Positions 1 through 8,480 of a stretch of 64,000 nt of DNA are shown piece by piece (positions within the stretch are counted from its first letter, which is position 1; the number at the start of each line of letters is the position of its first letter). Source of the DNA: Paraburkholderia solitsugae (GTDB lineage: Bacteria; Pseudomonadota; Gammaproteobacteria; Burkholderiales; Burkholderiaceae). The notes below the pieces were generated by a model, which saw nothing but the letters and a program-made list of their open reading frames with translations, did not search any database and was not told the DNA's origin. The stretch lies in NCBI RefSeq assembly GCF_013177695.1, contig NZ_WOEY01000078.1, positions 1 to 64,000 of the forward strand. The letters run 5' to 3'. Position numbers and translations under genes: made by a program.

Positions 1-11
1 GGACTCATCGA

Positions 12-878
12 ATGACGGGTAACCCATGCTGGCAAGCGATTCCGACGAAATTGAGCGAAGCGCAGTTCGAGGAATTTGTCTTGCCGCACCTGAGTCGTGG
101 CCGACGCGGACCGCCACCCACGCTGCCATTGCGCAAGATCTTCAACTACATCCTGCAAATACTGTACATGGGCTGCCAATGGAAGATGCTGCCGATCGAA
201 AGGAATGACAAAGGCTTCCCCGAAATCCACCACACGCGTATCTACCGGATGATGCGGCGCTGGCAGGCCGATGGCAGCATCGACCGGATCTTTTCGGGCA
301 CGGTACATAAACTTCATCAGGACCAGCTCCTCGACCCTTCCGTCATCCACGGCGACGGCACGACGACTGCAGCGAAAAAAGGCGGCGACAACCTCGGGTA
401 TAGCGGACACAAGCATCTCAAGGGCTGCAAGGTCGTCGCCTTCTGTGATCGCGACTGCAACATCATCGCGCCGTTCGTGACGGCCCCGGGCAACCGCAAC
501 GAATCGCCGCTGTTGCGCGACGCGCTGCCCAGACTAACCGAAATGGCCCGCGCCATTGGCGCGGACCTGCAAGGTTCAACCGTCAGTCTGGATGGCGTCT
601 ACGATTGCCGGGCCAACCGCAAGGCGATCTTCAATCGCGGTATGACCCCGAACATCCCCGAGAACCCGCGTGGGCGCAAAACACCGAAACGCGGTCGCAA
701 GCAGCGCTTTGATCCGGCGATCTTCGAGGAGCGCTTCAGGACCATCGAACGCGTCTTTGCCTGGGAAGATAAGTTCCGCCGTCTGCTGCTGCGCTTCGAA
801 CGCATCAGTGACGTGCACTACGCGTTAAAGACGCTCGCCTACACGATGATCAATCTGCGGCACTACTGCCGTAGCTGA
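12..878 (+). mobile_element. IS5-family transposase (DDE)
   Basis: This 288-residue gene encodes an IS5-type DDE transposase that would cut and paste its own insertion sequence. The N-terminal part (about residues 15-85) is the IS5 helical DNA-binding region. Catalytic acidic residues are visible as D in VIHGDGT (about 115), D in VSLDGVYD (about 195), and E in the C-terminal RTIERVFAWEDKFRRLL block. The length is normal and the frame is open, so it may be functional. The left end of the element lies outside the window and I could not define its right inverted repeat after 878. It sits at the edge of a debris zone rich in broken genes. Confidence 0.88.
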
Positions 879-1133
879 TCACCCACCCGGGACCTGTGCT
901 TCATCACCGGCGCCGCGCGCCGCGATGTCGCTCGTCCGCGTCATCGATACAACTTCGCATAACAGAACATGTCTGCGCATCGCGCGCTTTCCAACACCCC
1001 ATTCCGCGCAGCCTTCGTAATCCGTAAGAAACGCCACCATGATTTTGATCGAAACCCGCAACCAGTTGGTTGCAATGTTCCAGCCACGAATTGGTGGGGC
1101 ACGATGGTGGCGCCGCGGTGAGAGGAGAGCGAG

Positions 1134-1382
1134 ATGGGTTCCGGCAAGATGTGCTTGCGATCGCTGGTCGAAAAGTGGTTTGGGCACTCTGCGGTGGTGA
1201 CGGTACGCGTGATGGAGTTCAGTCGCACACCATCGGATCGAAGGCGCTACGTGCGCATCGGCGTGATGCGGCCGGACGGAGGTTTGACCATCGTTTTCTT
1301 CCGGCACGATGACGGTTCGTGGAACGTGTTCCCGGCAAAGGCGAGCACGCCGGCGATGCGCGCTTACCCGCTTGCGGCATGA
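1134..1382 (+). CDS. Small conserved hypothetical protein, paralogue of 60624-60860
   Basis: An 82-residue basic protein of unknown function. The start is supported by a GAGGAG ribosome site just upstream of ATG 1134. The core (LVEKWFGHSAVVTVRVMEFS, then RRYVRIGVMRP, FFRHDDGSW and VFP) matches the 78-residue protein at 60624-60860 in order and spacing, so selection on a protein product is likely. No catalytic motif, signal peptide or membrane segment is visible. The next gene (1421) begins 38 bases later with its own ribosome site, so the two probably form a small transcription unit. Function cannot be assigned. Confidence 0.6.
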   Translation: MGSGKMCLRSLVEKWFGHSAVVTVRVMEFSRTPSDRRRYVRIGVMRPDGGLTIVFFRHDDGSWNVFPAKASTPAMRAYPLAA

Positions 1383-1420
1383 GTGATGGGTCGATAGTCG
1401 GGCGATCTCAGGAGAACGGA

Positions 1421-1627
1421 ATGAACATCCTGGAATTGGCGGCGGATGCTGGAATGCTGGTCGTACTTGACGGCAGAATCGGTCGCACCGAGTACCGAAG
1501 CGTCAATGGAACGCTCGATGCGTTTCAGCGTTTTGTTCGCGCGTTGGAATCGACGCTGGCGAATAACGAGGAGTCCGATGGGTCTCAGTGTCGGGGCAGC
1601 CTGTGCGCGGAGTCTTCATCATTTTGA
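1421..1627 (+). CDS. Small hypothetical protein (68 aa)
   Basis: Begins MNILELAADAGMLVVLDGRI and is preceded by AGGAGAACGGA, an ideal ribosome site, which fixes the start at 1421 rather than at the longer upstream open frame. It follows 1134-1382 on the same strand by 38 bases. The N-terminal half reads as an amphipathic helix followed by a short strand. The C-terminal third (NNEESDGSQCRGSLCAESSSF) is low complexity and may be read-through of a decayed end. The function is unknown. Confidence 0.5.
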   Translation: MNILELAADAGMLVVLDGRIGRTEYRSVNGTLDAFQRFVRALESTLANNEESDGSQCRGSLCAESSSF

Positions 1628-1782
1628 ATAAATGGTGCCGGAGCGCCACCATGGAGACCTTCACGCTGACCCGGAATGCGCATCTGGCCGCTGACCATGA
1701 AACTGGAGCGGGTGCAGAACATGCTGGTGCCGAATCGAGTTCGCTCACACGGGGGAGCAAGCTCGATTGGATGGAGAGACTG

Positions 1783-2231
1783 ATGAAGGTTTCCGCAATC
1801 TGCGCCTGGGTGACGGCGCTTGCTGCTATCGCCGCGGGGCTCCCGCCGGTCTCGTCCTACGCCTACGCGCTCGATCCGCAACTCGACTGTAGATCGAACG
1901 CACACGCGTTCATCGCCCCGCTCCTGAAGGGCCATACATCGATCCGAAGCCGATGCGCGTCGAAGCGAACTCGGTCAACGCATTTCGACCGGCGCACGGC
2001 AGCAACCTGACGGCATTTGGCTTTCGCGTCTACGCCGTTCTCGGGTATGAACACGACGATGCACTGTTCAAACGCGGAGATGGCCCGCCTGTTACGGACT
2101 CAGCCTATGGCGTGGTAGTGATCGGCCCCACCGAGTCAGTAGAAGCGCACGCGCACCAGGCCGGCAGCGGCGCTGTCATTCATCAAGTAGTCCCCCTCTT
2201 GCTAACGGCCATTTTTTGCAGTGGACCGTGA
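1783..2231 (+). pseudogene. Frameshifted small secreted protein
   Basis: Two overlapping frames read as one protein. The first (from ATG 1783) gives a signal peptide MKVSAICAWVTALAAIAAGL followed by a mature start DPQLDCRSNAHAFIAPLL. The second frame continues as GPYIDPKPMRVEANSVNAFR and on through AFGFRVYAVLGYEHDD to a stop at 2231. The switch lies near 1925-1935 (CTGAAGGGCC), so a one-base indel has broken the gene. An in-frame ATG at 1771 is an alternative start. The protein would be a small exported protein of about 150 residues. No function is known to me. If the shift is a sequencing error the gene is intact. Confidence 0.55.
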
Positions 2232-2503
2232 CGCGCTCGGCGGCGCGGTCATCGCGAGTCGCTTACTGCTATCGGGCCGCTACAGGTACTGATCCACGCT
2301 GCTCATCTGCCCAGGACAGACGGACTCATTTCGCTATCGGAACAAAGCGGCCGCAAGGTGAGTAAATCGCCCCGCAGCTGGTCAGTCCGTGGAAATGCGG
2401 GAAGTCATCGATTCACCGCTCGTAGCAGCGGCACGTCGGCGAGTTGGGCGATCGACTGCACACTTTGCTGCTGAATGTGTGCAAGGGCGAGATCGGCATT
2501 GAA

Positions 2504-2636
2504 GGGGTAATCGTACGAAATCTGGCGATAGTCACTTGCAGAGCCGCTTGCAGCAAGGCCCGGCGGCTCCACGGCTTTCGCGCAATCGTCGGATGCGCAA
2601 GACATTGATCGAATGATTTTTAGGATCAAACCGCCA
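2504..2636 (-). repeat. MITE-like repeat, copy A (truncated)
   Basis: Read on the minus strand, this copy shares the core of the elements at 11804-11974 and 37921-38093: CGATCAA, a GCGCATCCG block, GCTGCAAGCGGCTCTG, and an end with GCCAGATTTC followed by CGATTACCCC. One terminal arm is present (2504-2527, slightly shortened). The other arm stops after AACCGCCA at 2636, where the ISKra4-type sequence begins. The small open frame here (2405-2629, minus) is a by-product of the repeat and not a gene. Confidence 0.7.
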
Positions 2637-2640
2637 TAAG

Positions 2641-4087
2641 TTGCACAAAAGGCACGAACACCCCCTCACCCATTACGGCGATGGAAGTGTGGTGAAGAGG
2701 GTTGAGGTCATGCGGTTTCACAGGGCCATTGAAAACCAGCCGCCCGGGCACGTGGGACTGTCACTCGCCGAAGGCAAGTCATTGGTCAATTGTGTGCAGC
2801 AGGAGTTTGTCGTCGAGCAGATCGAACGTTTTTACGCATCGCGTAGAGCATGTGTGGTCTGCGGCGCGCAGCGCCGCCTGCACGACAGTCATTGCTCGGA
2901 GCTGAAGACCGCACTGGGAAAGGTCTTCTATTGCCGCGAACGATGGAAGGCCTGCAACTGTGGTGCTGACGGCTCAAGATATGTTTCTCCGCTCAAGACC
3001 TACCTGACGGAGGCAAGCACCGGTGAACTGAGATGGCTGCACGCGAAGCTTGGCGCCACGATGCCCTATCGGAAAGCCAGGCGCGCCATGGACCTTCTGC
3101 TACCCACCTCAGGCCGCGACAATCATGTAACCATCCGCAATCACACCGTGACCGCCGGAAAATCGATACAGCACGCACGGCCTGTGCGCCGGTGGTGCGA
3201 GACGACGAAGCCGAATGCGGAGCTTGGCATTGACGTCGGCTATGTCCGTCGCGCACGTAGCAATTTCAAGGGTTCGAGCAAGCGACAATCGCGCAGAAGC
3301 CAGAAACGGGTCATCGTCGATCGCAGTCGTCGTTGCTGCTGTGGGCCAAGCCGGTGAGCAACCACGTGCGTGGGCTTCCGCCATGCCGCGCTCCAAGCGA
3401 CTGAATGAAGAAACGACACGATTCATGGAGGACAGTGGATACGGGGATCCTAATGAAGTCGTTGTCCTGACTGATGGTGAACCGGACCTGGCCGGCGTCG
3501 CGAACGACCTTCCCTACGATAGTGAGTGGATTCTCGATTGGGCGCACATCGGGCGGATGTTGCGACGCGTCGATCAAGCTATCGCGCCTCTGGCATATGG
3601 GCGACTCACGGACAGTGGATCAGCGTTCGAACTGTGGGATCTGTTCGTCCGCTTCCGCCATTACGTTTGGGTCGAAGACTCAGTGGCTTGGCAGCAGCTC
3701 GCAGCAAAGCTCACTCGCCTGCTTGATCTGCGTGAGAACCGAGATCCGGCGTTGAGCAACCAAGTCAAGAAAGCGAGCTACAGCCTCACAAATGTGATCG
3801 CCTATCTCAAGAGCAACTTTGAGTCGCCGATCGACTATCGCACATGGCAACGTGTAGGATGGCGAATCTCCACCGGCTTCGTCGAATCGTCGATCAACCG
3901 AATAGTTGGCCGTCGAATGTGCAAGAGCCAGCATATGCGCTGGAGTCGCGTGGGGGCACACAGTGTCGTGCAATTGCGCGTCGCGCTGTTGAACCAAGAA
4001 TTCCACGAACTCGCACGCCGGCAGTTTCCGTGGATTGGACAGCGACGTGTTACGTGGCCCTGGCAGAAAACATCCCGGGATTTTTAA
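2641..4087 (+). pseudogene. ISKra4-family transposase, frameshifted
   Basis: Two overlapping frames (2641-3357 and 3215-4087) together form an ISKra4-type DDE transposase. The N-terminal frame has the family zinc-finger-like region with CVVCGAQ (about residue 70) and further Cys residues near CNCGADG, then the first acidic residue in AELGIDVGYV. The second frame supplies VVLTDGEPDL and the C-terminal FVESSINRIVGRRM, the D and E of the triad. The frames join by a minus-one type shift near 3310-3330 (AACGGGTCATCG). A few ISKra4 relatives may use programmed frameshifting, but no slippery heptamer is obvious, so I call it broken. ATG 2710 is a possible start. The element cuts repeat copy A on its left and a CoA-ligase remnant on its right. 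Confidence 0.75.
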
Positions 4088-4099
4088 CGGCTTCCACCA

Positions 4100-4380
4100 A
4101 CAGTTGCATTGAGATGCGAACGATGCTGATAGCCGCCGAATGAGGAACAGGACCGTACCAGCAGCCGGCCGATCGCACCCACGGGTAGCGGCGCGTTGCC
4201 CTCGTCGACTACCTTCGCCTCCACTCCGGGCAATGGACAGCCGTCGGTCGCGAACGACCGCTCATCGTCGTCATCGAGTTTTGTCAACGTGACGGCGCCC
4301 ATTTCGGTCATTCCCCACGCCGAGACGATCTTCGCGCCAATCGCCTTGCGTGCCTGTTCAACCAGGCACGCTGTCTGATG
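4100..4380 (-). pseudogene. Acyl-CoA synthetase (AMP-binding) remnant
   Basis: The minus-strand frame reads CLVEQARKAIGAKIVSAWGM, then TEMGAVTLTKLDDDDERSFA and CPLPGVEAKVVDEGNAPLPV, ending FGGYQHRSHLNAT. This is the middle of an adenylate-forming CoA ligase: the A5-like GMTE motif followed by the GRLLVRSCSSFGGY region. Both ends are lost. The 5-prime half is missing before 4380, and the 3-prime end runs into the ISKra4-type element. It lies downstream of, and on the same strand as, the NIPSNAP-flavoprotein-SDR operon, so a CoA ligase was probably its last gene. Confidence 0.7.
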
Positions 4381-4455
4381 AGGCGTCCTACCATCAAAGA
4401 CCGGCGCGATCCGACGCTAGCCTGTCGACTAACAGCAAAACTCTCGAGTATCGGC

Positions 4456-4803
4456 TTACTCTGCGACACTATCCAGCGCGGCGGCACGAATGAGCCGTGT
4501 CTCCTGTGCCGTGATCAGATGGCCCGATGCCTTGAGATAGGCCGGGAAATCCGGATGCGTATCGCGTGCGACGCACCGTCGTTCGTAGTCCGCCAGATCG
4601 TCATACCCCCACAGGTGGGTGAACTGGTTCTGCTGCCCCACCAGACTTGTCCAGAAGCCGAGCGGATGTCCAAGCGTCTCGCGCAGGATCGGCATGGCAA
4701 GCCTGTCAAACACCTCGAGAAACTCGGGCATCTTGCGCAGCGCGATAGTGTAGACCCGGAAGTCCACGAGGGGCTTTGCCAGAAACATTGGGTGGGTACT
4801 CAT
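4456..4803 (-). CDS. NIPSNAP family protein
   Basis: A 115-residue single-domain alpha/beta-barrel protein of the NIPSNAP/Dabb-like class. The family signature is visible as FRVYTIALRKMPEFLEVFDR at the N-terminus and PLGFWTSLVGQQNQFTHLWG with YDDLADYERR in the middle. Such proteins often accompany aromatic, terpenoid and steroid catabolic genes, but no reaction is established for this subgroup. The start codon overlaps the stop of the flavoprotein gene (4800-4803, ATGA), indicating translational coupling. It is the last intact gene of the operon that starts with the SDR at 7401. Confidence 0.8.
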   Translation of the reverse strand: MSTHPMFLAKPLVDFRVYTIALRKMPEFLEVFDRLAMPILRETLGHPLGFWTSLVGQQNQFTHLWGYDDLADYERRCVARDTHPDFPAYLKASGHLITAQETRLIRAAALDSVAE

Positions 4804-6521
4804 GCGTGCACCTTCTCTTCGCAGGCCATGGCTTTGGTCGCGATGGCGTTACCGGTGACATAGCCGAAAGTCATATTGGGCCCATGGGTGATACCGGCGC
4901 CCGGATAGTTGCCGCCCATCACGCTGCGCCGGTCATTGCCGACCGCGTAAAGACCCTCAATCTGGCTGCCGTCGGCGCGCAGCACTTCACCGGTAACGCT
5001 AGTCCTGAGGCCGTCGAACGTGCCCAGATCGCCCATCACCACCTTCACCGCATAGAAGGGGCCGGTCGCGATCGGCGCAACGCAAGGATTGGGCTTGTTG
5101 TCCGGATCGGCGAGATAACGGTTGAACGATGTGCGACCGCGATGGAACGCCGGGTCTTCTCCGCGCTCGGCATCGAGATTGTAGGCATAGACCGTCATCT
5201 CAAGCACATCAGGAGCAATCCCGCAATTGCGCGCCAGCCCGCCGATCGTCTCGCCCTTGATGAGGTAGCCCTTGCGCAGCAACGACCCGACCGGCATCGG
5301 CGCGGGCTTGGCATAGCCCAGTCCATACTTGCCCAGCGCCACCTTATCGCAGATCAGCCACATCGCCGTCTCCCGCTCACCCTCGCAGGCGCGGATCAGC
5401 GCCGCGCCAACATCGTGGTAAGAGTTCGATTCATTGGTGAAGCGCTGACCGCTGCGCAGCACGCCGATCACGCCCGGTTTATAGCGGTCGAGCAGATGCG
5501 GGAATACGCCTGTGCGGCCCTTGCCGAAGGGCACCTTTGAGACAGGCATCCAGGCCGACGCATCGGGGAAGCCGAGCTCCACGGCACCACCCACCTTCTC
5601 CGCCATGGTCAGCCCGTCGCCCGTATTGCCGACGGGCGTCGGCGAGAGATGCTCACCCCCACGCTTCACATGCGGATAGACCTGCGCGATGCGCTTGAGA
5701 TCGTGCGGGAAGCCGCCGCAAGCCAGCACGACGCCGCGCCGGCCGGTGATCCGAAGGTCACCGTCCGCTGCGGTCGCGCGCACACCGACCACCTTGCCGT
5801 CCTCGCTCAGCAGTTCCTTCACGGGCGTCGAAGTGAGGATCGGAATGTCGATCGCCAGCGCCGACTTCGCGAGCCTCGCGGCGAGCGCGTTGCCGCTTGT
5901 TACGTTGATCCCCCGCCGGTAGAGCGCCAGCTCCTTGATGTGCGTAGCCAGACGCCGGGCCACGTAGAGGAACGAAACAATGGACTTGGTCGCGCGGAAG
6001 AAGTGCTTGAGGTCCGCGTTCGAGGAATTGAACATCATTCCCATGAAGGTGATCGTCTCGAGCGGCGGCTTGAGACGGCGCATGTCCTTGCCCAGCCCTC
6101 GAATGTCATACGGCGCGGCGAGGATCGAGCGGCCGATGTCGACGCCGCCGGGCGCATCCGGGTGATAGTCCGGATAGAGCGTGGGCACGAACTTCATCTC
6201 AGTCTCGCGCTCGAAGAACTCGACCATTCTCGGCCCGTTCTCGATAAAGCACTGGACCGCGGCGGCATCGTAGTTATTGCCCGTCTCGCTCATCATGTAT
6301 TCGCGCACGCGCTCGACGGTGTCCGCCGGGTTCTGCTGTCGGCCATATTTGCTCAGCGGAATCCACAAGACCCCGCCCGACAGCGCGGTGGTACCACCGA
6401 ACACGGGCTCCTTTTCGAGCACGATGACATCGAGGCCGCGCTTGCGTGCAGTGATCGCGGTGGCGAGGCCCGCAGCGCCCGATCCGACCACGACCAGATC
6501 GCAAGTGATCTCCTTGGCCAT
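4800..6521 (-). CDS. FAD-dependent dehydrogenase, 3-ketosteroid delta-1-dehydrogenase-like
   Basis: A 573-residue flavoprotein of the fumarate reductase/KstD fold. An N-terminal dinucleotide motif GSGAAG lies at residues 13-18, with EKEPVFGGTTALSGGVLWIP next, the arrangement typical of KstD-like enzymes. The C-terminal FAD-binding region reads YAVGNDRRSVMGGNYPGAGI. Such enzymes insert a carbon-carbon double bond next to a ketone, passing electrons to a quinone or another acceptor. The substrate here is unknown. The ATG at 6521 is preferred over the GTG two codons upstream because AAGGAG then has normal spacing. It lies 34 bases after the SDR gene and overlaps the NIPSNAP gene. Confidence 0.85.
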   Translation of the reverse strand: MAKEITCDLVVVGSGAAGLATAITARKRGLDVIVLEKEPVFGGTTALSGGVLWIPLSKYGRQQNPADTVERVREYMMSETGNNYDAAAVQCFIENGPRMVEFFERETEMKFVPTLYPDYHPDAPGGVDIGRSILAAPYDIRGLGKDMRRLKPPLETITFMGMMFNSSNADLKHFFRATKSIVSFLYVARRLATHIKELALYRRGINVTSGNALAARLAKSALAIDIPILTSTPVKELLSEDGKVVGVRATAADGDLRITGRRGVVLACGGFPHDLKRIAQVYPHVKRGGEHLSPTPVGNTGDGLTMAEKVGGAVELGFPDASAWMPVSKVPFGKGRTGVFPHLLDRYKPGVIGVLRSGQRFTNESNSYHDVGAALIRACEGERETAMWLICDKVALGKYGLGYAKPAPMPVGSLLRKGYLIKGETIGGLARNCGIAPDVLEMTVYAYNLDAERGEDPAFHRGRTSFNRYLADPDNKPNPCVAPIATGPFYAVKVVMGDLGTFDGLRTSVTGEVLRADGSQIEGLYAVGNDRRSVMGGNYPGAGITHGPNMTFGYVTGNAIATKAMACEEKVHA

Positions 6522-6555
6522 ATCCACTCTCCTTTTCGTTATGGTGTGATGGTGC

Positions 6556-7401
6556 TCACGCGGCCGGGGTGGCGTTAAAGCCGGGGCGCGGAACCATGTC
6601 CATCAGCATGCAATCGAGCCCGCCGTCGACGAGCATCTCGGCGCCATTGACGTAGGCCGCCAGGTCAGAGGCGAGGAACATGGCCGGCCCGGCGAGGTCC
6701 TCCGGCTCGCCGATGCGGCGGCTCGCAGTGGCGGCGGCGCGGCGAGCCTCGAAGCCTGGCTCCTCGTAGAATTTCGCGGACAGCGCGGTTCGGATCATGC
6801 CGGGCAGCACGCAATTGCTGCGCACGCCGCGCGGGCCCCACTCCGCCGCCAACTGCCGTGAAAGCAGCAGCACGCCTGCTTTGCTCGGGCTGTAGGAACC
6901 GCTATTGGTCTGCGGATTGAGCGCCGCAATCGAGGCAACGTGGACGATACTGCCCTTGCCCGCCGCCAGCATGTCGCGCCCGAACGCGCGAGCACACAGA
7001 AGATAGCCAGTGAGGTTCACGGCGATGGCCTGGTTCCAGTCTTCGATCGAGACCGTCTCGAGGGGACCGGCGCGTAGCAGTCCTGCATTGTTGACAAGCA
7101 CGCTGGCCGGACCGAGCGCTGAGCGAACCTCGCCGGCGGCTGCGGCAACCGAAGCCTCGTCCGACACGTCGCAGCCGATCGCCTGCGCCACAGCGCCTGC
7201 CTTTCGAAGTTCGGCGGCGACAGCTTCGGCGCCGGCAAGATTGCGGTCCACGAGCGCCACATGTGCTCCAACACTGGCGAAGGCGCGCGCGATGCCGGCA
7301 CCAATGCCGCTACCCGCGCCCGTGATCACGCAGACCTTGCCGCCCAGGTTCAGCCCGTATGCAGTCGAGGCGGCCGCGCGATTTTCAAGTTCCTGTTCCA
7401 T
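6556..7401 (-). CDS. Short-chain dehydrogenase/reductase
   Basis: A 281-residue classical SDR that would oxidise an alcohol or reduce a ketone with NAD(P). The nucleotide motif TGAGSGIG is at residues 27-34, NNAG follows in mid-sequence, and the catalytic YxxxK occurs in SGSYSPSKAG. The start is set at ATG 7401 (MEQELENRAAAS). A longer open frame reaches 7527 but would run across the promoter region and into the divergent AraC gene. It is the first gene of an operon with the KstD-like flavoprotein and NIPSNAP protein. A candidate operator lies about 85 bases upstream (7485-7529). Confidence 0.87.
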   Translation of the reverse strand: MEQELENRAAASTAYGLNLGGKVCVITGAGSGIGAGIARAFASVGAHVALVDRNLAGAEAVAAELRKAGAVAQAIGCDVSDEASVAAAAGEVRSALGPASVLVNNAGLLRAGPLETVSIEDWNQAIAVNLTGYLLCARAFGRDMLAAGKGSIVHVASIAALNPQTNSGSYSPSKAGVLLLSRQLAAEWGPRGVRSNCVLPGMIRTALSAKFYEEPGFEARRAAATASRRIGEPEDLAGPAMFLASDLAAYVNGAEMLVDGGLDCMLMDMVPRPGFNATPAA

Positions 7402-7484
7402 GCTGTTACTTTCCCTAAAATTTTCCACGCAATTACACTTCCTGTAATTCGTATCGCCATTGAACGCCTCAAGCGCCTGTGGAA

Positions 7485-7529
7485 CAATGGACAGAGACGA
7501 CATATAACAGGACATACCGTGCATCATGG
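7485..7529 (-). promoter_or_regulatory. Candidate shared operator, copy 1 (SDR/AraC intergenic)
   Basis: The plus-strand sequence begins CAATGGACAGAGACGAC and continues to ACCGTGCATCATGG. It matches 11412-11459 with 17 of 17 identical bases at the start and about 34 of 41 overall. One copy lies between the divergent SDR and AraC genes and the other upstream of the P450 fusion. Because it overlaps the AraC start codon, it may also mediate autoregulation. The factor bound is inferred, most simply the AraC protein encoded at 7526. Confidence 0.6.
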
Positions 7530-8458
7530 CCGATGACCAACAGCGCCGCCGGACCGTTCGGCACTTCGCGCTCTATGGGACGGAAGCGGGCCAATCCTGG
7601 GTCGACATGGTGCATTACGAGCCCATTCCCCTGCGTGCCGGCCGTTTCGACTTCGACATCAAGCCGCACGTCCACGATGCGCTGATCCAGGTGCTCTACG
7701 TCACCCGCGGGGGCGGCGAAACCTTCATCGACGGCAGGACGTGGACAGTCGAAGCGCCATGCCTGATCGTCGTGCCAGCGCACTCGGTTCACGGCTTTCA
7801 CTTTCGCAGCGACATCGACGGTCACGTCATCACCGCCGCGCAGCCTGCACTGGAATCGCTGGCGATGACGGCCGCGCCCGACCTGCTGGAATTCATGCGC
7901 ACGCCGACGGTGCTATCGGTTGATCCCGACGTCGAGCGCGGCACACCGCTGGACACGCTTTTTCAGTCGATCGGGCATGAGGCGGAGAGCCACGAGCGCT
8001 GGCAGTTCACCGCGGGCGCGGCACTGACAATCACCCTCTTCGTCAAGATCGGGCGCCTCAGCGAAAGCGCCCGGCTTTCGGCCAGTTCCGAGCAGCGGAC
8101 AATGGCGGCGCGGATCGAACGGTTCCGCGCGCTGCTCGACCGCCATTGCCGTGAGCGGCGGCCGGTCGCAAGCTACGCCGACGAGATGGACGTGACCACC
8201 GGCCAGCTCTCCCGCATCTGCCGCGCAACCTTCGGGGTCTCGGCAATCGAGGCAATCGACGCACGCTCGATCCATGAGGCTAAGCGCCTGCTCGGCTATT
8301 CGAACCTCAGCGTGAAGCAGATCGCCAGTGAACTGGGTTTTCAGGACGAGGCCTATTTCGGTCGCTTCTTCCGCAAACAGACGGGACTGCGGCCTACCGA
8401 ATACCGCTCTGCGGCCCACGATCGATCCTTGCCGCCAAAAAAAGGGGGAGCGGACTGA
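7526..8458 (+). CDS. AraC-family transcriptional regulator
   Basis: A 310-residue regulator with an N-terminal cupin-like sensor domain (about residues 40-110; HVHDALIQVLYVTRGGGETF and VVPAHSVHGFHF) and a C-terminal double helix-turn-helix (about 205-295; TTGQLSRICRATFGVSAIEA and ASELGFQDEAYFGRFFRKQ). The length and layout fit the PobR/HpaA-like activators of aromatic catabolism. It is divergent from the SDR operon and convergent with the P450 fusion gene. The duplicated sequence upstream of both target genes makes it the likely regulator of both. The effector is unknown. Confidence 0.88.
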   Translation: MADDQQRRRTVRHFALYGTEAGQSWVDMVHYEPIPLRAGRFDFDIKPHVHDALIQVLYVTRGGGETFIDGRTWTVEAPCLIVVPAHSVHGFHFRSDIDGHVITAAQPALESLAMTAAPDLLEFMRTPTVLSVDPDVERGTPLDTLFQSIGHEAESHERWQFTAGAALTITLFVKIGRLSESARLSASSEQRTMAARIERFRALLDRHCRERRPVASYADEMDVTTGQLSRICRATFGVSAIEAIDARSIHEAKRLLGYSNLSVKQIASELGFQDEAYFGRFFRKQTGLRPTEYRSAAHDRSLPPKKGGAD

Positions 8459-8480
8459 CTCGACCGCCCCCACCTCCGGG

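Noticed and set aside
2405..2629. 74-residue minus-strand open frame
   Set aside because: It lies largely inside MITE-like copy A. The same peptide fragments recur in other copies and frames, as expected for a repeat.
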